64,000 bases of DNA from Candidatus Aminicenantota bacterium. GTDB lineage: Bacteria > Acidobacteriota > Aminicenantia > S016-38. The translations under genes were made by a program, and so were the position numbers. The notes under the pieces are model-generated. The model had not been told where the DNA came from, did not search any database, and was given only the letters and a program-made list of their open reading frames with translations. This document shows, piece after piece, positions 1 to 10,000 of this stretch. Position 1 is the stretch's first letter, and the number at the start of each line of letters is the position of its first letter. The stretch lies in assembly GCA_027068075.1 (NCBI GenBank), contig JAMOUJ010000009.1:1-64000 (forward strand), given 5' to 3'.

Positions 1-822
1 AAGTTCAAAGGCGGTGGCTCCCTTCCAGAAGGGATTTTCTATGCTGCGGGAAATTTCCTTTGCCCTTTCCCGAAGCCCTGCCTCCGCCATGGTCCTGGCG
101 ATCTCCTTCAGGGCCCAGAAGCGGAAGGCCTTGGTCTCAATTTCCCTGACCGCTAAGAGAATTTTCTCCGAAGACCCCTCGTCAAGAAGACCGGCATCCT
201 TTAAAACCTCCGCTGCCTTCACCAAGATTTTAACCCTCTCCGGGTCAAAAAGCATGGCCCTCTGGAAGTCAAGGACTTCTTCCAGTACCTCCGCCATTCT
301 CTCCCCGGCGGCCTCCATCAGGGAAAGCACATAGGGGGTTCTTACGAAGTCATCGGAGCAACGCCTCAGGTAGGAAAGGGCCCGGGAGAAAACTTCCTTA
401 TCCCAGCCCTGGGAAAGGAGTTTCCATGAGGAGGCAGCGTAAAGTCTGCAGGGGTTCAGAGCGTATGGAATGTAGTTCTTTCTGAGGTATCGGAGGTATC
501 TTTCCGTTCCCTGGGGTTCCTCCAGGCCCAGAATCCTCCTTACGGCGGCGGCATCGGGGCCTTCCCCGTCTAAGTATCCCGCCATATCCATCGCCCTCTC
601 CTTTACCGGCTCCCCCCTCAAAGCCAGGTAGAGAAGAATCCTGGCCTGGGTCTCGGCGGGGAAGAGGGAAAGGGAAGCGAGGATTTCTTCTGAGGAAAGG
701 CTCTCCAGGTTATCAAGAACGGCCCGGGCCTTTTTCTCGGTCTCCCCGTAGAATTTGAGGGCTGCCTCCAGGGCATCGGGGCCGGTCCCCTCTATTATAT
801 GTCGGGCAAATTTTTCCTTCAT
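1..822 (-). CDS. Uncharacterised alpha-helical (HEAT/TPR-like) protein, 3' truncated by window edge
   Basis: Open minus-strand frame from ATG at 822 (MKEKFARHIIEGTGPDALEAALKFYGETEKKARAVL...) with no stop before base 1; preceded by TAAAAT-6nt-ATG. Confidence 0.7.
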   Translation of the reverse strand, partial: MKEKFARHIIEGTGPDALEAALKFYGETEKKARAVLDNLESLSSEEILASLSLFPAETQARILLYLALRGEPVKERAMDMAGYLDGEGPDAAAVRRILGLEEPQGTERYLRYLRKNYIPYALNPCRLYAASSWKLLSQGWDKEVFSRALSYLRRCSDDFVRTPYVLSLMEAAGERMAEVLEEVLDFQRAMLFDPERVKILVKAAEVLKDAGLLDEGSSEKILLAVREIETKAFRFWALKEIARTMAEAGLRERAKEISRSIENPFWKGATAFEL

Positions 823-846
823 TGAAATATTTTACCACGGGGGAAA

Positions 847-2079
847 TCAGGGGAGGAAGCGAAGGTTAAAGGCGGTATTTAGCCTTCCCCTCACGAAGGC
901 GTCCCTGAAGGGCTCAAAGGGAAGCCTCCTTTTGGTTATCCAGTGTAGGATTCCAGCCCCCCTCTTTTCCCCCACCAGTTCAAACCTCAGGATCCTGCCG
1001 TCCTTGAGGAGAACCCTCTTTATTCCACCTTTCCCCTCTATGTAAATCTCCTCGTCCGGCTCCTCCTCCCCTTCCATGGCCCCCTCGGAAATGAGGGGCA
1101 GGCCGAAGTGATGGAGGCTGTTCATATTCAACCCTCCGGGGTAGACCACCCTTTCCCCCAGGAGGTTGGCGGCCATCACCCTGGCCTGGGCCACCGCCTC
1201 CGGGTAAATGGCGTGGGGATAGGTGTTTCCGGTGACCAGATCCCTGACCTCCGCCACATCTCCCCCGGCGTATACATCAGGACCCGCCTCTAAGTATTCG
1301 TTGACCTTCACTCCCCTTCCCAGGGGAAGGCCGGAGTCCCTGAGGAACTCCACATTGGGCTTTACCCCGGTGGCGGCCACGAAGAGGTCTCCCTTTACGA
1401 TCTCTCCGCTTTCAAGGACCAGTTCTTCGGCCCTTTCCCTGCCCCTGAGGAGGACCGCCTTGGAGTTCAGTTTGAGTTTTACCCCTCTTTTCAATACCTC
1501 TTCCTGGAGGGGATGGGCTATTTTTTCGTCCACCATCCTGGGAAGGATCCGGTTCATCATCTCCACCACGGTAACCTCAAGGCCCGCTTCCTGCAGGGTC
1601 AGGGCTATCTCCATGCCTATAAAGCCAGCCCCTATGACCACCGCCCTTTCAGCCCCCCTCTCAAGTTCCTTAAGCAGCCGGTCCACGGCGGAAAGGGACT
1701 TGAAGTTGTAGAACTTATCCCCTTCCCCCTGGCACTGGCAACGGACAGGAATCCACATCCGGGCTCCGGTGGCAATGGCCAGTTTGTCGTAGGAAAATTC
1801 CTCTCCCTCTCGGGTGTAAACCCTTTTTCTTTCCAGATCCAGACCGGAGATTTCCTTGAACAGGAGGTTTACCCCGGCCTTTTCCGCAAAATCTTCCCCC
1901 TTCCAGAAAACCGTTCTGTCCTTTCCCCGGCTTTTCAGGTATTCGGCAAGGACCGGAGGGGAATAGGGAGGATAGGGCTCTGCGGTAAACATCAGGATCT
2001 CCCCCTCAAAACCCATCTCCCGGAGGGTCTCCGCCACGGTGACCCCCGCCGGTCCTGCCCCGGCTATCAAAATTTTCAT
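847..2079 (-). CDS. FAD-dependent NAD(P)H oxidoreductase (FNOR) of the CODH cluster
   Basis: 410 aa; N-terminal MKILIAGAGPAGVTVAE Rossmann motif, second GxGxxG (VVIGAGFIGMEIA), VYAGGDVAE; SD AGGAGG; directly downstream of cooC. Confidence 0.9.
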   Translation of the reverse strand: MKILIAGAGPAGVTVAETLREMGFEGEILMFTAEPYPPYSPPVLAEYLKSRGKDRTVFWKGEDFAEKAGVNLLFKEISGLDLERKRVYTREGEEFSYDKLAIATGARMWIPVRCQCQGEGDKFYNFKSLSAVDRLLKELERGAERAVVIGAGFIGMEIALTLQEAGLEVTVVEMMNRILPRMVDEKIAHPLQEEVLKRGVKLKLNSKAVLLRGRERAEELVLESGEIVKGDLFVAATGVKPNVEFLRDSGLPLGRGVKVNEYLEAGPDVYAGGDVAEVRDLVTGNTYPHAIYPEAVAQARVMAANLLGERVVYPGGLNMNSLHHFGLPLISEGAMEGEEEPDEEIYIEGKGGIKRVLLKDGRILRFELVGEKRGAGILHWITKRRLPFEPFRDAFVRGRLNTAFNLRFLP

Positions 2080-2090
2080 TCTCGCCTCCT

Positions 2091-2963
2091 TCAGGAGTTT
2101 CTGAGAAGCGCCTCCTTGAGTTTTAAGGCCTCCAGGACATAGGGCGTGGGGTTTTCAAGGAGGGGGGTAACATCGGGCTCGGTCCTCAAAACCTCCTCGT
2201 CGTAGGGTAGATAAAATATCTCTTCAAAGGCCTCCAGACTTTCACCGCCCAAACGCTGGATTTTCTGGCGGTCCTCCTCCCTCCTTACCTTGTTCACCGC
2301 AAGGTAAATGTGGGGAATCCCCAACTGGGAGGCCAGTTTGGCCGAATGAAGGGCCACCTGCAGGGCGTTGAAGGTGGGCTCCGTTATTATCACCGCCTGG
2401 GAAAAGCCCTGGGCCAGGGCCCTTCCGAAGTGCTCCACCCCGGCCTGGGTGTCCATGAGTATCACCTCCCCATCCCTGAGGCTTATGTAGCGAACTATGG
2501 CATCCAGCAGGGCGTTTTCCGGGCAGAGGCAACCGGTGGCTGCCTGGACCACGCTTCCCATAACCAAGAGGTTTATCCCGTCGTCGGTGCGGAGGCCGAA
2601 CCTCTCCACCACATCGGTTACATCCGGATTCAGGGTAAGCATAACCCCCCAGGCTTCCCCGGGTCTTGCCCCGGTTTTTTCTTCCACATAATCCAGATTC
2701 CTGGATATCGGGATTATTTCCACCTCCGGGGGTATCCCCAGGGCGTAGGGAAGGTTTATCTGCGGGTCCTCGTCCACCGCCAGAACATTTAAACCTTCCC
2801 TGTTCAAAAGTTTTGCCAGAAGGGCGGTGAGGGTGGTTTTCCCCGCACCGCCCTTTCCGGTTATAACCACTCTAAAGCCCCTGTCCTCCTTTCCACTTAC
2901 TTGGCCCTTTATCTTCTCCGCGGCCTCAAAGAGGGCTTTTCTTCTGGGGCTGTCCTTTCCCAT
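2091..2963 (-). CDS. cooC: CooC-type carbon monoxide dehydrogenase maturation ATPase
   Basis: 290 aa; deviant Walker A GKGGAGKTTLTALLA, DEDPQINLP, CLCPENALL; overlaps the cooS stop by 1 nt (TGATG). Confidence 0.93.
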   Translation of the reverse strand: MGKDSPRRKALFEAAEKIKGQVSGKEDRGFRVVITGKGGAGKTTLTALLAKLLNREGLNVLAVDEDPQINLPYALGIPPEVEIIPISRNLDYVEEKTGARPGEAWGVMLTLNPDVTDVVERFGLRTDDGINLLVMGSVVQAATGCLCPENALLDAIVRYISLRDGEVILMDTQAGVEHFGRALAQGFSQAVIITEPTFNALQVALHSAKLASQLGIPHIYLAVNKVRREEDRQKIQRLGGESLEAFEEIFYLPYDEEVLRTEPDVTPLLENPTPYVLEALKLKEALLRNS

Positions 2964-4855
2964 CAGATTCCCAGGGCCTTCCTCTTTTTCTCAATGTGGG
3001 CCTCTATGATGTCTGCGGCCTTCACCGGGTCGGGTTCCACGGCGAATTTTCCACCCACCACTCCTTCCACCCCTTCGGTAAGAAGTTTGGTAACATTGGG
3101 ACTTCCGAGAATCTTGGGGGGAAGGCCCAGGACGGTGAAGACTCCGGAAGCCACGAAGTAGGCTCCTATGGATATGGCCTTCTGGGAATACCATTCGGGA
3201 GCGGCGCCGGCAACGGGAAGGTCGCTTATGGCAACCCCCATCTCCTTGGCTATGTCTGCCAGCAGAACCAGTATCCTGGAGCAGTCCACGCAGGAGCCCA
3301 TGTGGAGGACCGGAGGAATCCCTAAGGAGCGGACGACGCTGGCAAGGTCTTCCCCGGCCAAGTCAGCGGCCTCGGGAAGGAGAAGTCCGGCTTTACCGCT
3401 GGCTATGGCGGCGCATCCGGTCTCCACCACCAATATGTTCCTCTTGATGAGTTCCTTGGCCAGGGTTACATGTCCGTAGTCCTGCTTGACCTTGGGATTA
3501 TTGCATCCCACTATTCCCACGGCTCCCTTTATCTTTCCCGAGGCTATGGCCTCTATGAGGGGCTTGAAACTCCCCCCTAAGGCCTGTTTTATGACCTCGT
3601 AGGAAAAGCCCGCCATCATCTTTATGGGCTTGCTGGGGATTTTCACCCTGTCGGGATTTCGGTTGGGGAAGTTGTCTATGGCCAGTTTTATTATCTCCCT
3701 GGCGGTATCCAGGGCGGTTTCCGGATGGAATTCCATGTGGACGGCTCCGGGAACCTTGGCCTTTTCAGAGGTGGAGATTATTTTAGTGTGGTAACACCCG
3801 GCGGTAAAGGTTATGGATGGAAAGATGCACTGGTAGTCAATTATCATGGCCTCCACGGCTCCCGTGGCAATGGCCAGTTCCTGGTTGAGCATGTTTCCGG
3901 CGATGGGAACTCCCTGGCGCATGAGTATCTCGTTTCCGGTGCAGCACATACCCGCCAGGTTTATCCCTGCGGCACCCTTGCTCCTGGCGTATTCCACCAG
4001 GGACGGGTCAGAGGCCGCCTTCACTATCATCATGGAAAGCACTGGGTTGTGTCCGTGGAGGATGATGTTCACCATGTCCTTCTTCAAAACTCCTAAGTTA
4101 ACATAGGCCTCCACGGGCTTGGGGGTTCCGAAGAGAACATCGGAAATCTCCGTGGCCATCATGGAGCCTCCCCAGCCGTCGGAAAGGGAGGTCCTCAGGG
4201 CGTGAAGAAGGATGTTCACATAATCGGCGTCCACCCCCATGTGAACCCTGTGGGCCGCTTCCACTATCTCCCTGTCCACGGATCTGGGCACAATACCGAC
4301 CTTTTTCCATGTTTCTCTGGTCTTTTCCGGGGGACGGGTCTCTGCGAACTGTATCCTGTTCTTGATGGTCCCGAACTCCTCTAACATGGCTAAGGCAAGG
4401 TCCCTGGCTATCTCCTCCTTGGACCTTCCGTCGGTGGCTATCCCGTATTCCCCGGCCAGGTGCTTCAATTTTTCCACATCAAGTATTTCGTATCCCTGGG
4501 ACTTTCCTTCGGCGGTCTTTAAAAGGACCTCAACTATTTCCCTCCCGTGGTCGGAGTGGGCGGCGGCTCCCACCAGGAGGTCGTCCAATAGGTTCCTGGC
4601 CACGATGGTGTCGGCGGTGGCTCCACACACTCCCCTCTTGGGACCCTCGTCCTCAAAGGGGGCGATCCTACAAGGTCCCATGGCACACCTGTTACAGCAG
4701 ACTCCCAACTGGCCGAAGCCGCACTGGGGCTGCTGGGCTTCCAGGCGGTCCCAGGCGGTCTCCACCCCCTCGCTTATGGCCTTTTCAAGAATCTCTTTGG
4801 CCGCCTCGTCAATGGTCCTCATGTCCACGATTTCCTTGACAATCTTAACATCCAT
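2963..4855 (-). CDS. cooS: Anaerobic Ni-containing carbon monoxide dehydrogenase catalytic subunit
   Basis: 630 aa; cluster motifs CGFGQLGVCCNRCAMGPCRI, AGMCCTGNEI, DYQCIFPS, VGCNNPK, ETGCAAIASGKAGLL, GSCVDCSRI. Confidence 0.97.
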   Translation of the reverse strand: MDVKIVKEIVDMRTIDEAAKEILEKAISEGVETAWDRLEAQQPQCGFGQLGVCCNRCAMGPCRIAPFEDEGPKRGVCGATADTIVARNLLDDLLVGAAAHSDHGREIVEVLLKTAEGKSQGYEILDVEKLKHLAGEYGIATDGRSKEEIARDLALAMLEEFGTIKNRIQFAETRPPEKTRETWKKVGIVPRSVDREIVEAAHRVHMGVDADYVNILLHALRTSLSDGWGGSMMATEISDVLFGTPKPVEAYVNLGVLKKDMVNIILHGHNPVLSMMIVKAASDPSLVEYARSKGAAGINLAGMCCTGNEILMRQGVPIAGNMLNQELAIATGAVEAMIIDYQCIFPSITFTAGCYHTKIISTSEKAKVPGAVHMEFHPETALDTAREIIKLAIDNFPNRNPDRVKIPSKPIKMMAGFSYEVIKQALGGSFKPLIEAIASGKIKGAVGIVGCNNPKVKQDYGHVTLAKELIKRNILVVETGCAAIASGKAGLLLPEAADLAGEDLASVVRSLGIPPVLHMGSCVDCSRILVLLADIAKEMGVAISDLPVAGAAPEWYSQKAISIGAYFVASGVFTVLGLPPKILGSPNVTKLLTEGVEGVVGGKFAVEPDPVKAADIIEAHIEKKRKALGI

Positions 4856-4865
4856 TTTTCCCTCC

Positions 4866-5477
4866 TTAGCCTAAGGGGCCCAGGTGGGCCACCTTCTTCA
4901 TGATTTCCCGAAAGGTGACAATACTTTCGGGAAGTTCGGGTGCCTCCTCCCCCTGAAGGGCCATGGTGGTCCTCAGGGTGAAGTCCCTTCGGGACGACCT
5001 TATGATGTCGTTGACCTCGCCGAAAACCAAGGCTCCGGTCTTGCAGGCTTCCACGCAGGCGGGCTCCTTCCCATCCCGCTGGCGGTCAACGCAGTGGTCG
5101 CACTTGTAGTTTACGGTCTTAAGGAATTTGATGTGCCACACCTTTCTGAAGGAAATGATGTCAAAGGGGCAAACCATGGCGCACATGGCGCAGGCTATGC
5201 ATTTGTCGTAATTAACCAGGACGGACCCGGTTTCCTCGTCCCGGTAGAGGGCTCCTGTGGGACAGACCTCCATACACGGGGCAGGCTCACAGTGGCGGCA
5301 CTTGTTGGGGAAGGTTAAAAAATCCACCCCGGGCTCCACATGGATCCTGGGGGCTGGTCTGGGATCTTCAAAGAAGGCTCCGAAGAGGTCCTTGCTCCGG
5401 GAGTGCTCCACAGCGCAGGCTATTTCGCAATGACGGCACCCGATGCATCTTTCAGGGCGGACAAATACCGTCTTCAT
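4866..5477 (-). CDS. cooF: CooF-type 4Fe-4S ferredoxin electron-transfer subunit
   Basis: MKTVFVRPERCIGCRHCEIACAVEHS start with SD AGGAGGT at 5477, shorter than the listed ORF; several CxxCxxC...CP motifs. Confidence 0.92.
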   Translation of the reverse strand: MKTVFVRPERCIGCRHCEIACAVEHSRSKDLFGAFFEDPRPAPRIHVEPGVDFLTFPNKCRHCEPAPCMEVCPTGALYRDEETGSVLVNYDKCIACAMCAMVCPFDIISFRKVWHIKFLKTVNYKCDHCVDRQRDGKEPACVEACKTGALVFGEVNDIIRSSRRDFTLRTTMALQGEEAPELPESIVTFREIMKKVAHLGPLG

Positions 5478-5494
5478 TTTATACCTCCTTCTGT

Positions 5495-5510
5495 TGTGAA
5501 TTTTAGAACA
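5495..5510 (-). promoter_or_regulatory. Possible CRP/FNR-family-like operator overlapping a TAAAAT element upstream of cooF
   Basis: + strand TGTGA-ATTTTA-GAACA; one half-site matches TGTGA, the other only 3/5; 17-32 bp upstream of the cooF start. Confidence 0.25.
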
Positions 5511-5600
5511 AGCCCCGGGGGAATTCCACCGATCCCAGAAAAACTTTATTACGGAAACAAAATTCTTCACATTATACTTTTTCTCAAATCAAAACCAGGT

Positions 5601-5606
5601 TAGAAT
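5601..5606 (+). promoter_or_regulatory. Leaderless -10 (TAGAAT) for the pectate-lyase-like gene
   Basis: TAGAAT-AAGAAA-ATG(5613), exactly 6 nt spacing; no SD. Confidence 0.55.
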
Positions 5607-5612
5607 AAGAAA

Positions 5613-7034
5613 ATGAAAAGACTATCTCTTCTCCTGATGATAACGGCGGCCCTCTGGGGAAACAGGGCCTTTCCCGGAGCCGAGGGCTGGGGTGCCGAAG
5701 CCCGGGGTGGAAGGGGTGGAAGGGTTGTGGAGGTTACCAACCTCAGGGAATGGGGACCTGGAAGCCTCCGATGGGCCCTGGAGGACCTTAAGGGCCCCAG
5801 GACCGTGGTCTTCAGGGTAAGCGGAACCATAACCATCCACTACCCCATAAGGATAACCTCGCCCTACATTACCGTGGCGGGGCAGACTTCTCCAGGGGGA
5901 ATTACCATCCGGGGGGAAAGGATGGACTACACCCTCCTGGAGGTGGCCACCCACGATGTGATAATAAGATACATCCGCCTGAGGCCTGGAATCTCCGCCC
6001 CGGACTGCGCCGCCCTGAGGATTCTGAACTTTACCGACTCCTCCCCGGTCTACAATGTGATAGTTGACCACTGCTCCATTTCCTGGAACACCGACGAAGG
6101 GGTGGACCTTTGGGGCTGGAGGGCCAAAATATGGAACATAACCGTTCAGCACTGCCTGATGGCCGAAGGCCTACAGGGCCATTCCACGGCGGTGCTCACC
6201 GGAGGGAATTCCTCCTACGAAGCCTCCCTCATAGAAAGGGTGGACTTCCACCACAACCTCATAATGAACATGAGCCACCGCCTTCCGCTGGTAAAAACCC
6301 CCTCTTTCCGCTTCATCAACAACATAGTTTACAACTGGTTCTTCTACGCCACCCAGATAATAGGGGGGGTCAAAATGGACATAATCTCCAACCTTTACCG
6401 GCGGGGTCCCCTCTACGGACAACGGTTTTCCTCCCACGCCGTTCAGGCCGCCCCGGCCTACGGAACCGATGCCGTGGACGGCACTCCCTCCATTTACATA
6501 GAAGGAAATTCGGGACCATATAACCCCCATCCGGAAAAGGACAACTGGAAGATGGTTTATCAGGTAAGCGGGGAAAACGGAGGGGAACTTCGCCCGGCCC
6601 CCTTAAACTTCAGGAGGTCAACCCCCCTCCCCGCCGCAAAATATCCCATATCGGTCAATTCCCTTGAAGAACTTGAAGAAATCCTTTTAAAGGAAGCCGG
6701 GGCCTCGGCCAGATTGAACAAATACGGAGAATTGGTAAATTTCAGGGACGCCGTGGACCGCCGCCTCGTGAAGGAATACCGGGAAAGACGGGGAAAGATC
6801 CCCAGAACCGAAGCGGAGGTGGGCGGATATCCGGAAATTCCCCACTTCCAGCCTTATCCCGACGGGGACCACGACGGAATGTCCGACCTGTGGGAATCCC
6901 TGGTGGGCCTTGATCCCCGGGACCCCTCCGACGCCAACCTATACACCCTGAGCAAGGACTACACGAATCTGGAACTCTTCCTCAGCGGAAAATCCCACGA
7001 ACTTCTCCGGAAAAAATTCCGTCGCTTTCACTGA
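5613..7034 (+). CDS. Secreted pectate lyase-like (right-handed beta-helix) protein
   Basis: 473 aa; signal peptide, FPGAEGWGAEARGGRGGRVVEVTNLREWGPGSLRWAL, GTITI, VIVDHCSISWNTDEG; typical of PL1-type pectate lyases. Confidence 0.85.
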   Translation: MKRLSLLLMITAALWGNRAFPGAEGWGAEARGGRGGRVVEVTNLREWGPGSLRWALEDLKGPRTVVFRVSGTITIHYPIRITSPYITVAGQTSPGGITIRGERMDYTLLEVATHDVIIRYIRLRPGISAPDCAALRILNFTDSSPVYNVIVDHCSISWNTDEGVDLWGWRAKIWNITVQHCLMAEGLQGHSTAVLTGGNSSYEASLIERVDFHHNLIMNMSHRLPLVKTPSFRFINNIVYNWFFYATQIIGGVKMDIISNLYRRGPLYGQRFSSHAVQAAPAYGTDAVDGTPSIYIEGNSGPYNPHPEKDNWKMVYQVSGENGGELRPAPLNFRRSTPLPAAKYPISVNSLEELEEILLKEAGASARLNKYGELVNFRDAVDRRLVKEYRERRGKIPRTEAEVGGYPEIPHFQPYPDGDHDGMSDLWESLVGLDPRDPSDANLYTLSKDYTNLELFLSGKSHELLRKKFRRFH

Positions 7035-10000
7035 AGGAGGTTCTTCACCTCGTAAACCTGCCTTAAAACTTCCTGCCAGTTGGCCTCTCCCCTCTCCACC
7101 CTGTCCATAACCTCCTCAAGGCGTCGGGTGAGTTCCTCGCTGATGTATTCCGGGTACCTTTCCCTGAGGAAGGAGTAAACCTGCCTTCCCCGGGGGGTGG
7201 GTTTCAGTTTGCCCCTCACCTCCCGGACATAACCCCTTTCCAGAAGGGTCTGTATTATGTGGGCATAGGTGGAGGGTCTCCCCAGCCCCCTCCTCTTCAT
7301 CTCCGCCACCAGGGAACCCTGGGTAAAGAGGGGTTTTAGTGGAATCAGCCTTACCTTCACGCCGGTAATTTCGGCATGGGGAGGAAAGGTTTTCACCGAG
7401 GGAATCAGACGGTTAAACCCATCCTGCAAAATCTCCAGGTTTACCTCCTGGCATCGGGAGAAAAAGGAGGCCTCCAGGCAAAGGCGGGCCTTCTTCACCT
7501 TAACCGGCCTCATCTGGGAGGCCATGAACCTCCTGAAAATCAAAGCGTAGAGGCGGATGGCGCCGGATGCGTCGGAAAACTGGACCACCCCTGACCAGAC
7601 CATGGCGGAGAATTCCTCCGGAGTAAGGGCTCTGGTGGGCCTTATGCACTCGTGGGCCCCTCCGTGCCCCCATGTGCGGGGGTGGAAATATTCCTCGCCG
7701 AAGGTCTCCACTATGTAGGGCTTCGCCACGGAGAACTTTCCGGCCTCCGAAACCCTGGTGGAATCGGTCCGGTGATAGGTTATGAATCCCTTTTCAAAGA
7801 GTTCTTGAAGGAGGTTCATGGTCTTGCGGGCGGAAAATTTAAGTTTCGCCCCGGCCTCCTCCAGGACGGCGTCGGTGGAAAAGGGAGGGGGAGGCGAAAC
7901 TTCCTCTTCCCCCTGCTCCTCCAAACGGAATTCAACCTCCTTCCAGTTCTTCTGAATTCTTCTGGCCAGGGCCAAATTCTCCTCCTCAAACCTCAGGGAA
8001 AATTCCCCGAACTCAACCTCCACCAGAGATTTTTTTCTCCTGGCCTCGGCTTCCCTTTGAATTATCCAGCCCAGAACCGGGGTCTGAACCCTGCCGGCGG
8101 AAAACCAGTTCTTAGAAAAAACCCTCCACAGAACCCTGGAGAGGACGAAACCCACCCACCGGTCCACCACCCTGCGTACCATCTGGGCCTTAACCATGGA
8201 TTCGGAAAAATCCCTGGGCTCCTCCACCGCCCTTTTGAAGGCCCCGGGCCTTACTTCGTGAAACTCCGCCCGGGAAATGTTTGAATTGTAGGGTCTAAGG
8301 TGTAAAAACAGATCGTAGGCTATCTTCTCCCCTTCGGAATCGGGGTCCGTGGCCACGAAGACCTCGTCGGACTGGAAGGCCAGTTTCCTAAGGCCGTCTA
8401 TAATGGAGATCTTGTCCCTGATCTCGCCCCGGCATCTTTCTTTTAGATAGGAAAACTCGGTGTGCTGGAGCCTGGGCTCCGTGCAGGACTTTATGGTGTC
8501 ATATACGGGAATGAAGCCCTCTGTTACTTCCTCCACTCCGAAAAACCCTCTCTCTACCACCAGGTCCAGAATGTGTCCCAGGGAGGCGGTGATGGTGAGA
8601 AGTCTTTCCCCCAGAGGGATGTCGTAGGCCACTGCCCCCTCCACCATCCTGGTCTGGGGCTTTCCGAAAAAGCCAGCAATAGTTCTGGCCTTGTTGGGGG
8701 ATTCCACCACCACCAGGGTGGTGCGAAAGAGGTCCCTGACCTGAGGCGGGACCTTCCCAGAAAGCACCGCCTTTGCCCTTTCCCGGTCCTCGTCCACCCT
8801 GCGGAGTTCCTCCTTCAGGTCCACCTCCTCCAAGGTTTTAAATTCCACATCCTGATTCGGGAAATAATAGGATAGGCGCTTTTTGAGGGAGGTAAAGGCC
8901 TTCTCGTCGTCCCAGAAGAGAAGGGAAATTCCCCGGGTGAGCATACCCGCCACCAGCCGGGAGGCCCTCCCCGTGGATTGTATGTAGGAAGCGGCATCGG
9001 CCACCACCACGCTCATCTCCCCTTCTACTACGCTCATGGACACATCCGGGGAAGAGTTCACCCTTTCCCGGAAATCCTCCCGGGCCAGGAGACCTTCCAA
9101 CCATCCGGCTATTTCCCGAACCCTTTTCTTTATACCCGGATACCTGTCCAGGACCTCTTCCCTTATCCCGGAATATTTTTTCAAATACTTAAGATAGGCC
9201 AGGGCCTTTATCCTCTGGTCTCCCTCAAAAACTCCCATCAAGGCCAGGATAAGCCCCATGAGACCGGCGGGGGCAAGGGAAACCCTGACGGGAAACGCCC
9301 GCCTGGGAACATCCAGATGAACCACATACCTTATGGCGTGGGGAAGGTCAAGGCCCCGAACTAAAGGGTTTCCAGAATGGGATATACCCACCGCCACTTG
9401 AATTTCCCCGGTCTCCAGCCCCCTTCTGAGGTCCTCAGGGGGAAGTTCGTTGTGGAGGACGCAGTTTATTCCTTTCCCCTTCAAAAAATCCCTCGCCCGC
9501 TCCGCACCCTCAAGGCCCTGGAGGATTGACACGAAAACCAGCCCTCCCGAACCCATCTTCCTTATGAGTTCGGCGGCCCTTTTCAAAGCCTCTTCGCCCT
9601 CCTCCACCCTCTCGGCTATGTCCAGAATGTTCCTCAAGGAGGACGAAGCCCTTTGAACCTCCATGCCCAGAAGGTTTCGGAAAAGCAGGGCGTTTTTCCC
9701 CCGGGGCCTCAGGGTGGCCGAAGAAATTACCAGGACCGTTTCAGGTCTTTTGCGGGGAAGTTTCCCCTGGGCAGCCTCCTCTATTTCCCGGGGACTGAAT
9801 CCCATCAGTTCAAAAAGTTTTCTGACGCCCCGGGAGCCCTTCAAAAAGGAGTCAATGTCGTCCACAAAGATGAAGGAAAACTTGAAGTTCTTTAAAACCT
9901 CAAAATTCCTCTGAAGGAAGGCGTTGGTTCCGATGAGAAGGTCAAAATCCCCTTCCTCAAGTTTCTTCCTGGAAGTCCGAGACGGCCTGTATAGAAAAAC

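Noticed and set aside
847-5477. Full Coo hydrogenase-linked CO oxidation system
   Set aside because: No cooMKLXUH-like genes, CooA or acetyl-CoA synthase in the window; only the CODH/ferredoxin/maturase/FNOR module is supported.
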